Source: Bacillota bacterium (lineage in GTDB: Bacteria > Bacillota > UBA4882 > UBA8346). Taken from it: 64,000 nt of DNA. Under the pieces are notes generated by a model. The model did not search any database. It saw only the letters and a program-made list of their open reading frames with translations, and was not told the DNA's origin. Made by a program: the position numbers and the translations under genes. Positions 17,524 to 24,703 of this stretch are shown one piece after another. Positions within the stretch are counted from its first letter, which is position 1, and every line of letters begins with the position of its first letter. The stretch spans positions 124,001-188,000 of the forward strand of contig JAEXFN010000020.1 in the NCBI GenBank assembly GCA_023400055.1, read 5' to 3'.

Positions 17524-18294
17524 TTGGCTACCATTCAAAAGTCAGAGCGGTTGCGGATACTATTAACCAACGACGATGGCTTTTACGCTGAGGGACTTCA
17601 GACGCTTTATCAGGTGTTAAAGGAACATGCCGAGGTTACTATCGTCGCTCCGGATCGCGAGCGAAGTGCGGTCGGGCACGGAATAACGATGCACCAACCT
17701 TTACGGACTACGCCGGTAAAACTTCATGATCAAGGGCATTGGCTGATCAATGGGACTCCGGCGGATTGTGTAAAACTGGCTGTCGAGTGTATTCTAAAAA
17801 AAAGTCCTCCCGATCTGATCATTGCCGGGATCAATCGCGGGCCCAATCTGGGAAATGATGTGTTATACTCCGGCACCGTATCCGCCGCGATCGAGGGCCG
17901 AATGAATAATATGCCGAGCGTTGCCGCATCGCTGACGGGTTATGGCACGATGGATTTTAGGCCGGCCGCCGAATTTATTTGTGCTAATTTATCCATCATC
18001 AAGCAAATGGCAGAAGCGGCCATCCTCAATATCAATTTTCCTCCGCAAGCATTCAAAGGGGCCGTGCTGACCCGCTTGGGGAAAAGAGTTTATCAAAATG
18101 TTTTTGAGGAACGAAAAGATCCGCGTGGTCAGGCTTATTTTTGGTTAGGGGGCGAACCGGTGGCCTTTCAGCAACCGGATAATTCGGACATTGGCGCGGT
18201 GGAATCGGGGTTCGTATCACTGACACCGCTAAAATTCGACCTGACGGATGACAGTTTAATGGCCAGGTATCGCGGCATTTCTTTCGAGGTGTGA
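17524..18294 (+). CDS. surE: 5'/3'-nucleotidase SurE
   Basis: 256-aa metal-dependent nucleoside monophosphate phosphatase. The metal site NDDGFYAEG is near residues 16-24. The substrate region has GINRGPNLGND and YSGTVSAAIEG near residues 100-125, and GTPADCVK near residue 78. The start is TTG at 17524, supported by AAAGGAGA 7 nt upstream. A 23-codon open frame begins 4 nt after the stop (18298). Confidence 0.95.
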   Translation: MATIQKSERLRILLTNDDGFYAEGLQTLYQVLKEHAEVTIVAPDRERSAVGHGITMHQPLRTTPVKLHDQGHWLINGTPADCVKLAVECILKKSPPDLIIAGINRGPNLGNDVLYSGTVSAAIEGRMNNMPSVAASLTGYGTMDFRPAAEFICANLSIIKQMAEAAILNINFPPQAFKGAVLTRLGKRVYQNVFEERKDPRGQAYFWLGGEPVAFQQPDNSDIGAVESGFVSLTPLKFDLTDDSLMARYRGISFEV

Positions 18295-18297
18295 AGA

Positions 18298-18369
18298 ATG
18301 CCCGCCGATATTTGGGAAAAGATTCTGAAGGAACGGGAATACTTTTTACAAACTCCAAAGCTAAAATAG
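18298..18369 (+). CDS. Possible 23-aa small protein after surE
   Basis: ATG at 18298, four nt after the surE stop, with GAGGTG just upstream. It encodes 23 residues starting MPADIWEKILKERE and ends at TAG. The spacing and ribosome site suggest coupled translation. The product is not recognisable and may be the leftover N-terminus of a lost downstream gene. Confidence 0.3.
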   Translation: MPADIWEKILKEREYFLQTPKLK

Positions 18370-18444
18370 AGGACTTTGATTGAAAAAAGCGAATAATTAA
18401 TTTATCTTTAAACTACATATAATATCAGTAGGGAGGGATGCCCC

Positions 18445-18846
18445 ATGGTTTTGATTAGCCAAGACGATATCCTGTTGGCGCTCAAAAGATTTAAGGGCAT
18501 AGCCAAGCAGGATTTGTTGGCCAGTGAAACAATTCCACAAACCGAATTCAGAAGAACACACGCAGCGGCCCGTCGCGAGATTTACGCTCAACTCATCAAC
18601 CGGATTGAGCAATCAGGGCTGGAAGATGCGTGTGTTTTTGCTTTTACTGAATATCGGAATTTGCCCGATGACGAAAGCGCCGACCCTATGGTAAACGGAC
18701 ATTTGCAAGCGTTGGAAATTTTCTTTAACATCATTGGTGTGAAGACGGAGCAGTTGAAGAAGTTCAAAGGCGAACAGATTCTTCCCGAACAAGTAATCAA
18801 CACGGTCATTGAAGCTGGCAATCTGGAGTATTCCCAATCTCAATAA
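18445..18846 (+). CDS. Protein of unknown function (133 aa)
   Basis: I do not recognise this protein. It is soluble and mostly helical by composition, with a conserved-looking centre (FAFTEYRNLPDD near residue 62) and C-terminus. It has no Cys pairs, membrane segment or known motif. A GGGAGGG ribosome site stands about 7 nt before the ATG at 18445. It ends 130 nt before the convergent lexA gene, with a 20-bp terminator hairpin between them. Confidence 0.65.
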   Translation: MVLISQDDILLALKRFKGIAKQDLLASETIPQTEFRRTHAAARREIYAQLINRIEQSGLEDACVFAFTEYRNLPDDESADPMVNGHLQALEIFFNIIGVKTEQLKKFKGEQILPEQVINTVIEAGNLEYSQSQ

Positions 18847-18880
18847 ATAACTCATTCCGCATCCCGCAATGTAACCGATA

Positions 18881-18938
18881 AAGGACGGGGTTGATTCAAT
18901 TGTTCACCGGATTGAATCAACCCCGTCCTTTTAAGTTT
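18881..18938 (+). terminator. Strong 20-bp terminator hairpin between convergent genes
   Basis: A perfect 20-bp stem starting AAGGACGGGG with a 10-nt loop (18901-18910), followed by TTAAGTTTT. It probably serves the unknown gene on the plus strand and may also block lexA read-through. Confidence 0.8.
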
Positions 18939-18976
18939 TGGCGACAGGCTTACTGCGGACCGTTTTTTACACGGCT

Positions 18977-19597
18977 TTAATTCAGCTTACGGAAAAGTCC
19001 CACCACTTTCCCGATGATCCGCGCATCGGGAGAATAAATCGGTTCGTATTTCTCATTTTCGGGCTGTAAACGAACCCGGCCCGTTTCTTTATAAAATCTT
19101 TTTACAGTGGCCTCGTCATCCAATAGGGCGACCACAATTTCGCCGTTATTGGCAGAAGGGTTCCGGTTGACGATGACGAAATCGCCATCGAAGATGCCGG
19201 CGCCGATCATGCTGTCTCCCTTGATTTTTAGCATAAATAGCTCATCGGCCGGGGAGAAGTCGGTGGGCAAAGGGAAATAATCCTGGACATTCTGTTCGGC
19301 CAGTATCGGTTGGCCGGCGGTTACCTGACCGACGATGGGGACGTATTTCACATTGCTGAGATTGAAGGTATCCGGGGCATTATTTCCGACCAGAACCTCG
19401 ATGGCGCGCGGTTTGGTCGGATCACGGCGCAGATAACCCATCTCTTCCAGTTTGGCCAGATGAGCATGTACGGATGAACTGGAGCTGAGGCCGACCGCTT
19501 CGCCGATTTCCCGGACGGAAGGAGGATAACCCTTTTTTTGAATTTCGCTTAAGATATAATTCAAGATGAGCTGTTGTCTTTCGGATAAATCTTCCAT
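18977..19597 (-). CDS. lexA: SOS repressor LexA
   Basis: 206-aa repressor and self-cleaving protease. The N-terminal winged helix contains PPSVREIGEAVGLSS with the recognition helix SSSSVHAHL. The Ala-Gly cleavage site is in VTAGQP (near residue 85). The catalytic Ser is in KGDSMIGAG and the catalytic Lys in EATVKRFYK. The ATG at 19597 is chosen with AGGTG upstream; a GTG four codons earlier is possible. Its own promoter overlaps an SOS box, so it is autorepressed. It is divergent from the yneA-like gene, as in Bacillus. Confidence 0.97.
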   Translation of the reverse strand: MEDLSERQQLILNYILSEIQKKGYPPSVREIGEAVGLSSSSSVHAHLAKLEEMGYLRRDPTKPRAIEVLVGNNAPDTFNLSNVKYVPIVGQVTAGQPILAEQNVQDYFPLPTDFSPADELFMLKIKGDSMIGAGIFDGDFVIVNRNPSANNGEIVVALLDDEATVKRFYKETGRVRLQPENEKYEPIYSPDARIIGKVVGLFRKLN

Positions 19598-19642
19598 CGT
19601 GTTAATCACCTGTCATCCCTTATTTTTATTCGATTTTACCTT

Positions 19643-19671
19643 ATTATATCATATCCAGATAAAATTGACAA
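19643..19671 (-). promoter_or_regulatory. lexA promoter
   Basis: On the minus strand: TTGTCA (19666-19671), a 17-bp spacer and TATAAT (19643-19648). SOS box 1 abuts and overlaps the -35 end. Confidence 0.8.
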
Positions 19672-19745
19672 ACATTTGTTCGTTTTTGGCTTGACAAGAA
19701 CATTTGTTGGTGTTATGCTGAATTCATCGATAGAACATTTGTTTG
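19669..19745. promoter_or_regulatory. Three LexA (SOS) boxes
   Basis: Three near-identical operators: AACATTTGTTCG (19671-19682), GAACATTTGTTGG (19698-19710) and GAACATTTGTTTG (19733-19745). All fit the Bacillota consensus GAAC-N4-GTTC. Box 1 overlaps the lexA -35, box 2 sits in the spacer of the yneA promoter, and box 3 lies just after its expected transcription start. This arrangement would repress both divergent genes. Confidence 0.92.
19691..19719 (+). promoter_or_regulatory. Promoter of the yneA-like gene
   Basis: TTGACA (19691-19696), a 17-bp spacer containing SOS box 2, and TATGCT (19714-19719). Confidence 0.8.
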
Positions 19746-19761
19746 GATGCGGGTGATGAAT

Positions 19762-20073
19762 ATGCGCTGGAAATTAAATTATCAGGGACGGAGTTATTAC
19801 TGGTCGGTCAAGAGATTTGTAGTAAACATGATGATAGCGGTCCTTTTTATTGCCGGTTTTATTATGCTCGCCAATTCCGTTACGGCGGGAACGGTTCAGA
19901 CCCAATTTTCTGTCATGGTTCATCAAGGCGATTCTTTATGGTCGATTGCCCGGGAAATTGATCCCGAACGCGACCCGCGATTAGTTATTCAACAGATCAA
20001 GTGGCAGAACAATTTGAGCACCGCCAATTTAACCGCCGGTCAGCGGTTAAAAATCAGTATAACCGATAATTAG
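19762..20073 (+). CDS. yneA: SOS-induced cell division inhibitor, YneA-like LysM protein
   Basis: About 103 aa. A short basic N-terminus is followed by one membrane segment (near residues 19-38) and an extracytoplasmic LysM domain, starting near VHQGDSLWSIAREI and ending LTAGQRLKI. Size, architecture, divergent position next to lexA and SOS boxes all match Bacillus YneA, which delays division during DNA damage. Start is uncertain: GGGTG before the ATG at 19762 favours that codon, but in-frame ATGs at 19747 and 19756 exist. It is not coupled to other SOS genes here. Confidence 0.85.
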   Translation: MRWKLNYQGRSYYWSVKRFVVNMMIAVLFIAGFIMLANSVTAGTVQTQFSVMVHQGDSLWSIAREIDPERDPRLVIQQIKWQNNLSTANLTAGQRLKISITDN

Positions 20074-20107
20074 TGCCAATTTATTTTATTTATAAATTCT
20101 TGAAAGG

Positions 20108-20142
20108 GAAAATCCGGTGTTCTCACATCGGATTTTTATATT
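20108..20142 (+). terminator. Terminator of the yneA-like gene
   Basis: AAAATCCGGTG pairs with CACATCGGATTTT (two-base bulge) and is followed by TATATTTAT. Confidence 0.65.
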
Positions 20143-20283
20143 TATCGATAATACTTAAATAATCGCTCGTTCAATGCGATCTCGGTTCAACGTAAGATTA
20201 ATCGCCGGTGGACGCGCGATCTTAGTAATAGTTGGGATTATCAGCGTTGAAGCTGCGCTGGGAAAATTAATCGGTCTTTGTCA

Positions 20284-20312
20284 TTGACAATTCAGTCCAA
20301 AAGGATTATTAT
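20284..20312 (+). promoter_or_regulatory. cysK promoter
   Basis: TTGACA (20284-20289), a 17-bp spacer and TATTAT (20307-20312). No obvious T-box or S-box lies in the short leader, so I cannot tell how it is regulated. Confidence 0.7.
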
Positions 20313-20368
20313 GGAATTAATTAAAGTAACTTGGTAGGAATACAAGGAATTATTTTAGGAGGATGACC

Positions 20369-21307
20369 ATGCCAACTAAAATCGTCAAAAGTTTAGTGGA
20401 TTTGATCGGTAACACACCCTTGTTGGAATTATCCAATTATAACCAAAGTCAAGGGTTGGAAGCGCGGCTCATTGCCAAGCTGGAGTATTTTAATCCCGCT
20501 GGCAGCGTAAAAGACCGGATCGGCTATGCGATGATCAAAGACGCCGAGGAAAAGGGACGGATTACCAAAGACTCCGTGATCATCGAACCGACCAGCGGCA
20601 ATACCGGAATCGCCTTGGCTTTCGTGGCGGCGGCCCGCGGTTACCGAATCATCTTGACCATGCCGGAGACATTCAGCATTGAGCGGCGCAATCTTTTGAA
20701 GGCCCTCGGAGCGGAACTGGTTTTGACACCGGGCGCCGAAGGAATGAAGGGCGCGATTCGCAGGGCGGAGGAATTGGCGGCGGAAATCCCCAATTCGTTC
20801 ATTCCGCAACAATTTAAGAATCCGGCCAATCCGGCGATCCACCGCCAGACGACCGCCGAGGAGATCTGGCGCGATACCGATGGCCAGGTCGACATCTTCG
20901 TCGGCGGCGCCGGAACCGGCGGAACCGTCACCGGCGTGGGCGAGGTGCTGAAACAACGGAAGCCTTCCGTCCAAATCGTCGTGGTCGAGCCGTTTGATTC
21001 ACCGGTCATTTCCGGCGGCAATCCGGGTCCGCACAAGATTCAGGGCATCGGCCCCGGTTTTGTGCCGGAAATCCTGAACCGTTCGGTCCTGGATGAGATT
21101 TTTAAGGTCAAGAATGAAGAAGCGTTTGAAACCACTCGCAAACTGGCTAAAAGCGAAGGATTGCTGGTGGGGATCTCCTCGGGAGCCGCGGCTTTCGCAG
21201 CCACGCAAATTGCCAAACGGCCCGAGAACAAAGGAAAAACGATCGTGGTATTATTGCCGGATACCGGGGAACGGTATTTATCCACGCCGGTGTTTCAGGA
21301 GGCTTAA
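20369..21307 (+). CDS. cysK: Cysteine synthase (O-acetylserine sulfhydrylase)
   Basis: 312-aa PLP enzyme making cysteine from O-acetylserine and sulfide. The PLP lysine lies in FNPAGSVKDRIG (near residue 45), the substrate loop is TSGNTGIAL (near 73) and the phosphate-binding GGAGTGGTVTG loop is near 180. AGGAGG (20357-20362) supports the ATG at 20369 rather than the one immediately after the ribosome site at 20363. It is monocistronic with its own promoter and terminator. It lies next to the remains of a corrinoid methyl-transfer operon. Confidence 0.96.
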   Translation: MPTKIVKSLVDLIGNTPLLELSNYNQSQGLEARLIAKLEYFNPAGSVKDRIGYAMIKDAEEKGRITKDSVIIEPTSGNTGIALAFVAAARGYRIILTMPETFSIERRNLLKALGAELVLTPGAEGMKGAIRRAEELAAEIPNSFIPQQFKNPANPAIHRQTTAEEIWRDTDGQVDIFVGGAGTGGTVTGVGEVLKQRKPSVQIVVVEPFDSPVISGGNPGPHKIQGIGPGFVPEILNRSVLDEIFKVKNEEAFETTRKLAKSEGLLVGISSGAAAFAATQIAKRPENKGKTIVVLLPDTGERYLSTPVFQEA

Positions 21308-21369
21308 TTTCCGGGCCATGATCCTTGTCTTGGGAATCGGCCTAAATCGATAGGTTGACCGGACAACGG

Positions 21370-21420
21370 AGACCAAGTCTTTCACCGCCGCTCGTGATGA
21401 AAACTTGGTCTTTCTGTTTC
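21370..21420 (+). terminator. cysK terminator
   Basis: AGACCAAGT pairs with ACTTGGTCT across a 24-nt loop and is followed by TTCTGTTTC. Confidence 0.6.
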
Positions 21421-21484
21421 TGGCGCACTTATTGAGCAACTGCTTAACTCAGCGTCGACCGATTTGATGATGGGGGGTGAAGTC

Positions 21485-22143
21485 ATGGCGAGTGATCAGG
21501 AAGAATTGTTTAAGCGGTTATCCGACGCTGTAGTGGCGATGGATGAAACTGAAACGGTGAGGCTGGCCCGGGAAGTCGTTACCGATCGGCATGATCCTTA
21601 TGCGACTATCGAAAAAGGGTTGGTCGACGGCATGGACCGGTCGGAAAACTTTTCGAAGCAGAGCAATACTTCATCCCCCGAGTTATTAATGTGTGCGGAT
21701 GCCATGTACGCGGGGTGGATATATTAAAGCCCCATCTCAAAGCGGATCAGCAGACCCCGAAATACCGGGTGGTCATCGGCGTCGTTGCGGGCGATACCCA
21801 TGACATCGGCAAGAATCTGGTCAAAATCATGCTCGAGTCTTCCGGCTTTGAAGTATTCGACCTCGGCCGCGACGTCGCTCCGCAGGAATTGGTGGCCAAA
21901 GCGCAAGAAGTCGGCGCCCGGGTGATCGCGCTGTCGACCTTGATGACGACGACGATGGAAGGGATGGCCGAGGTGATCCGGATTTTAAAGCGCGAAAACG
22001 TCCGCCAAAAATTCATCGTGATGGTGGGCGGCGGTCCGATTTCCAAAGGTTTTGCCGATCGGATCGGGGCCGATGGTTACGCTAAGGATGCCGCCGAAGC
22101 GGCTCGTTTGGCCCAGCGGCTGATCCAAACGGTCGCGCTATGA
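21485..22143 (+). pseudogene. Corrinoid protein of a methyl-transfer system, broken by three indels
   Basis: The reading pieces together form a normal B12-binding corrinoid protein (MtbC/MttC type, about 215 aa). There is an N-terminal helical cap (LFKRLSDAVVAMDE, ELLMCADAMYAG) and a Rossmann B12 domain with the cobalt-ligand motif GDTHDIGKN and DLGRDVAPQELV. The frame changes three times. One base is missing near 21640 (before VGKLFEAEQYF). One extra C lies in the run 21675-21679 (before PELLMCADAMY). One G is missing near 21712-21715 (before VDILKPHL). All three are in G/C runs, so sequencing error is a real alternative to decay. No methyltransferase gene is next to it. The following activator gene is also broken. 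Confidence 0.8.
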
Positions 22144-22167
22144 GTCAATAGAAATGAGGGATTTATC

Positions 22168-23529
22168 ATGTCCGAAAGCGGTCCCAATGATCGATCCAGT
22201 CCGGTCTTACACCGCCGCTGCACGATGAGTGAACCGGAAGTGCCGCTGAACCGGTCTGACCAGGAACTCGACCATCCCGCGGAAGGCTTGGATCCTTTGA
22301 TTACGAAACGTTACCATAAAACGCAACAAACCACTGCCGTTTATGCCGATGGTCAACTGTTGGGCTTGGAAAAGGGAAATACCCAAGCGCAAAATTACGG
22401 GGTGGTGGTCGATATCGGTACCGTCACGCTGGAGGCGGGACTGGTCGAGATTCATTCCGGGCAGGAAATCGCCTCAGTCGCGGCATTAAACCCCCAGAGT
22501 CGTATGGCCGAGGATGTGTTATCCCGAACCAAGCTGGCGACCGAACAAAATCGGCTGCTGATGGTGTATTTCTGACTAATGCAAGCGATCAACCGGATGC
22601 TTGAGGAGCTGGCCGGCAAAGCCGGCATTCAAAAGAAACATATCTATGAAATTGTTTTGACAGGCAATCCTTGTATGTTGCATTTAGCCACTAACCTTGA
22701 CCTGGATCAGCCCGCCAAGTATCCTTATCGGTCGCTGCCCAGGAACGGCCATTCGTTGCGATCGATCGATCATAACCTGGATATCGCCGAGTTTGGGCGG
22801 ATCTATCTGCCGCCGCTCATCTCCGACCATGTCGGAGCCGATACGACGGCGGGGCTTCTCGCGACGAAGTTATATGACCGGAAAGGGATAACGCTTTTTA
22901 TCGATCTCGGGGTCCAGTGCGAACTGGTGTTGGCGGTCCATGGGAAAATGGTAGCCACCTGGAGCAGCGGACTACCGTTGACAGAGATCGAGCTGCTTCA
23001 CGGCCCGGCGACTGGCGGAGGCCTCATTGAGGCGTTTGCCATTGCGGATGAGGGCCGCATTCGCTATAAAACGGCCGGAGCGGCCGCGGCGACCGGAATC
23101 GGACCCGGCGGACTGTTGGATATCGCCGGCGAATTGGAGGCTCATGGGATTATCGATAAACACGGCCGGTTTCGGGATCCGGCGGCGGTTGGCTTGACAG
23201 AGGCGCTACGATCGCACCTGGTTTGGCGGAACGGCAAACGGGTTTTCCAAATCAGCGAACGGATCGAGGTGGCTCAGAAAGATATTCACCAAATCCAACT
23301 GGCGAAAGGAGCCATACGGAGCGGAGTCGATCGTTTGCTTGCCAAGGCAAGATTAACCGACGCGCAAGTCTGTAAGATATTGCTGGCCGGCCGAAAAGGC
23401 GGCCGGGATTTTCTGCTCAATAAGTCCCACCGCTTGGCCATGGCGAATCTGGTGCGCAAGATAGCCGTTTTGACGGAGGATGATTATCGGAATCGCGCCC
23501 ATCCGCTCATGAAGTCGTTGGGGCTTTGA
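22168..23529 (+). pseudogene. RACo/RamA-like corrinoid activator (DUF4445), interrupted by TGA and degenerate
   Basis: Two in-frame pieces (22168-22575 and 22579-23529) share one frame and are separated by a TGA at 22573-22575. Together they cover the actin-like ATPase part of the reductive activators of corrinoid proteins: VVDIGTVTLEAGLV, ALNPQSRMAEDVLSRT, TGNPCMLHL, SDHVGADTTAG and QKDIHQIQLAKGAI. The usual N-terminal [2Fe-2S] domain is absent. Key motifs are eroded: the DIGTNGE-like loop reads DLGVQCE, and the terminal LAGAFG region reads LAGRKGG. I take it as a decayed partner of the upstream corrinoid gene. Translational readthrough at TGA is possible but unsupported. Confidence 0.75.
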
Positions 23530-23567
23530 ATGGCATGATAAATTTTGGGATGAAATACAAATATTGA

Positions 23568-23596
23568 TTGACAGTCTTTTTTATTTATATTAAAAT
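23568..23596 (+). promoter_or_regulatory. Well-formed promoter with no coding gene behind it
   Basis: TTGACA (23568-23573), a 17-bp spacer and TAAAAT (23591-23596). The transcript would start near 23603 and run into the hairpin at 23677-23708. Confidence 0.65.
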
Positions 23597-23602
23597 CATA
23601 GT

Positions 23603-23713
23603 AAATCAGTTGGAAAACTATTATATATTGAAGGGCGAGAAATGAGCCTTGCGATGGTTGACCGGGAGAACCGGAGGCCATGGAGCATCGTTGGTGATGT
23701 TCCATGGCTTTTT
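23603..23713 (+). ncRNA. Candidate structured RNA ending in a terminator
   Basis: About 110 nt between a consensus promoter and an intrinsic terminator, GCCATGGA / TCCATGGC plus an inner GCATC / GATGT pairing and TTTTTG (23677-23713). Inside are two small stems, GGGC...GCCT around 23632-23649 and CCGG-GAGAA-CCGG at 23662-23674. An ATGG (23654-23657) could pair with CCAT of the terminator stem, giving two exclusive folds. No ORF follows within 800 nt. It is either a trans-acting small RNA or an attenuator whose gene was lost; I do not recognise a known riboswitch class. Confidence 0.4.
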
Positions 23714-23916
23714 GTTTATCTGGGATGGATATTATTGTAAAATTATATTCCTTGAAAAGATCGTGGCATATCGTTTTCCGCCCAATGATCCAATCGGCCG
23801 TACCGGGATTAACAGAACCATTCGAATGATTTGATTGAATCGTTGAGGTTCCATTTTCAGTTTGTTATATGCCGATCGGAACTGGGATCATCGCTGTTAC
23901 ATTGGGTACGAACCTT

Positions 23917-24273
23917 GGGCTTGTTAGGATGTCTTTTATCCTTGTAAGGGATGTCATGATCCTTTTAAAGGATCTTCGTATTCTTGTAAGGGAGGCTGGG
24001 ATCCGTGTAAGGATGGTCTTCATCCTTGTAAGGGATTCAACGATCCTTTCAGAGGATCAACGCATCCTTGTAAGGGATCATTCCATTCCTGCTTCCCCAA
24101 GGCGTGGGGAAACTGGCTCAAGATTTGAGGAAAGAGGACGGAGTCTTGGCGAAACTGTCCCGGAGTATGGGGAAGCAAGACCGGGGCACGGGGAAACAGC
24201 TTCGAACCTCCGGGAAAGAGGACCAAAGTTTGGTGGAGCATCCCCGATTGTTGAGGATGCGTCCCGGATGACA
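23917..24273. repeat. Array 2: about 17 imperfect palindromic units in exact 21-bp register
   Basis: From 23938 seven units follow ATCCTTGTAAGGGATNNNNNN every 21 bp: 23938, 23959, 23980, 24001, 24022, 24043 and 24064. In the same phase (24085-24273) they change to the pattern TCCCCAAGGNNTGGGGAAA, again hyphenated palindromes. A weaker unit precedes at 23917. The ATCCTTGTAAGGGAT module matches array 1 read on its minus strand, and both arrays have the same two-module order. A plus-strand frame translates it as heptads (ILVRDxx, then GxxxPxxG). There are no spacers, so it is not CRISPR. Confidence 0.85.
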
Positions 24274-24439
24274 TAGCTCGACTCATCTCAACCTGACTCC
24301 GCGGCTGTGGAGTTTGCCGCGCTTGATGGTATTCATGATCGGATTCGCCGTATTGGGTGGACAACTGACTGCCAAGATGAATCGGAAGGGAGCGATCGAA
24401 AATCGACATTTCCAACATTCCCAATCATCCATGCCCGCC

Positions 24440-24525
24440 ATGCCAGCCGAAGCTCCTAATTTCGGCAGTCAGGACGGTTATTAACCGGGCACCAGCCGAA
24501 AGTTGGCAGTATCCCCGGAAAGGAG
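24440..24525 (+). promoter_or_regulatory. Candidate structured leader with a duplicated hairpin motif
   Basis: The sequence CCAGCCGAA...GGCAGT occurs twice, at 24443-24469 and 24492-24510, each able to form a small hairpin. The second is enclosed by CCGGG (24485-24489) and CCCGG (24514-24518). The structure ends at the ribosome site AAAGGAG of the 50-aa ORF. It could control translation of the nifB-like operon. I could not assign it to a known riboswitch. Confidence 0.35.
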
Positions 24526-24529
24526 CTGC

Positions 24530-24682
24530 GTGGACGTGGGCGTTCTCCAAAAAAATTTCTTAAAATTAAATGACGGATCATTCTTTTTGCTTGACGGCCT
24601 GGAAATTGATTTGCCGGGTGAATCCGTTTTTCATTCCGCCGTTGTCCGATGCGATCCGGACCGGTGGGAAACTTACCAATGA
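24530..24682 (+). CDS. 50-aa protein upstream of the NifB-like gene
   Basis: GTG at 24530 preceded by AAAGGAG with 4-nt spacing; stop TGA at 24680-24682. The product has 50 residues, beginning VDVGVLQKNFLKLNDGSFF. It is acidic in the middle (LLDGLEIDLPGES) and has one Cys. I do not recognise a family. The stop lies 21 nt before the NifB-like start, so it is probably the first gene of that operon and could be a small accessory protein. Confidence 0.55.
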   Translation: MDVGVLQKNFLKLNDGSFFLLDGLEIDLPGESVFHSAVVRCDPDRWETYQ

Positions 24683-24703
24683 AGCGTTTGAGGTGTTTTA
24701 AAG

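Larger units (their letters stand above)
23530..24529. other. 1-kb non-coding region with an RNA-like unit, a 21-bp array and a structured leader
   Basis: No supported gene. It holds a promoter plus hairpin unit (23568-23713), a 21-bp array (23917-24273) and a structured stretch just upstream of the 50-aa ORF (24440-24525). A plus-strand frame across the array (from 23869) encodes heptad repeats but has no ribosome site. Confidence 0.6.

Noticed and set aside
22573..22575. TGA read as selenocysteine or tryptophan
   Set aside because: No SECIS-like element was seen, RACo proteins are not known selenoproteins, and the tRNA-Trp here has anticodon CCA. Many genes in the window end with TGA.
23869..24276. 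135-codon frame over array 2 as a heptad-repeat protein
   Set aside because: No ribosome binding site before the ATG; the repeat period alone explains the open frame. Kept only as an observation under the array findings.
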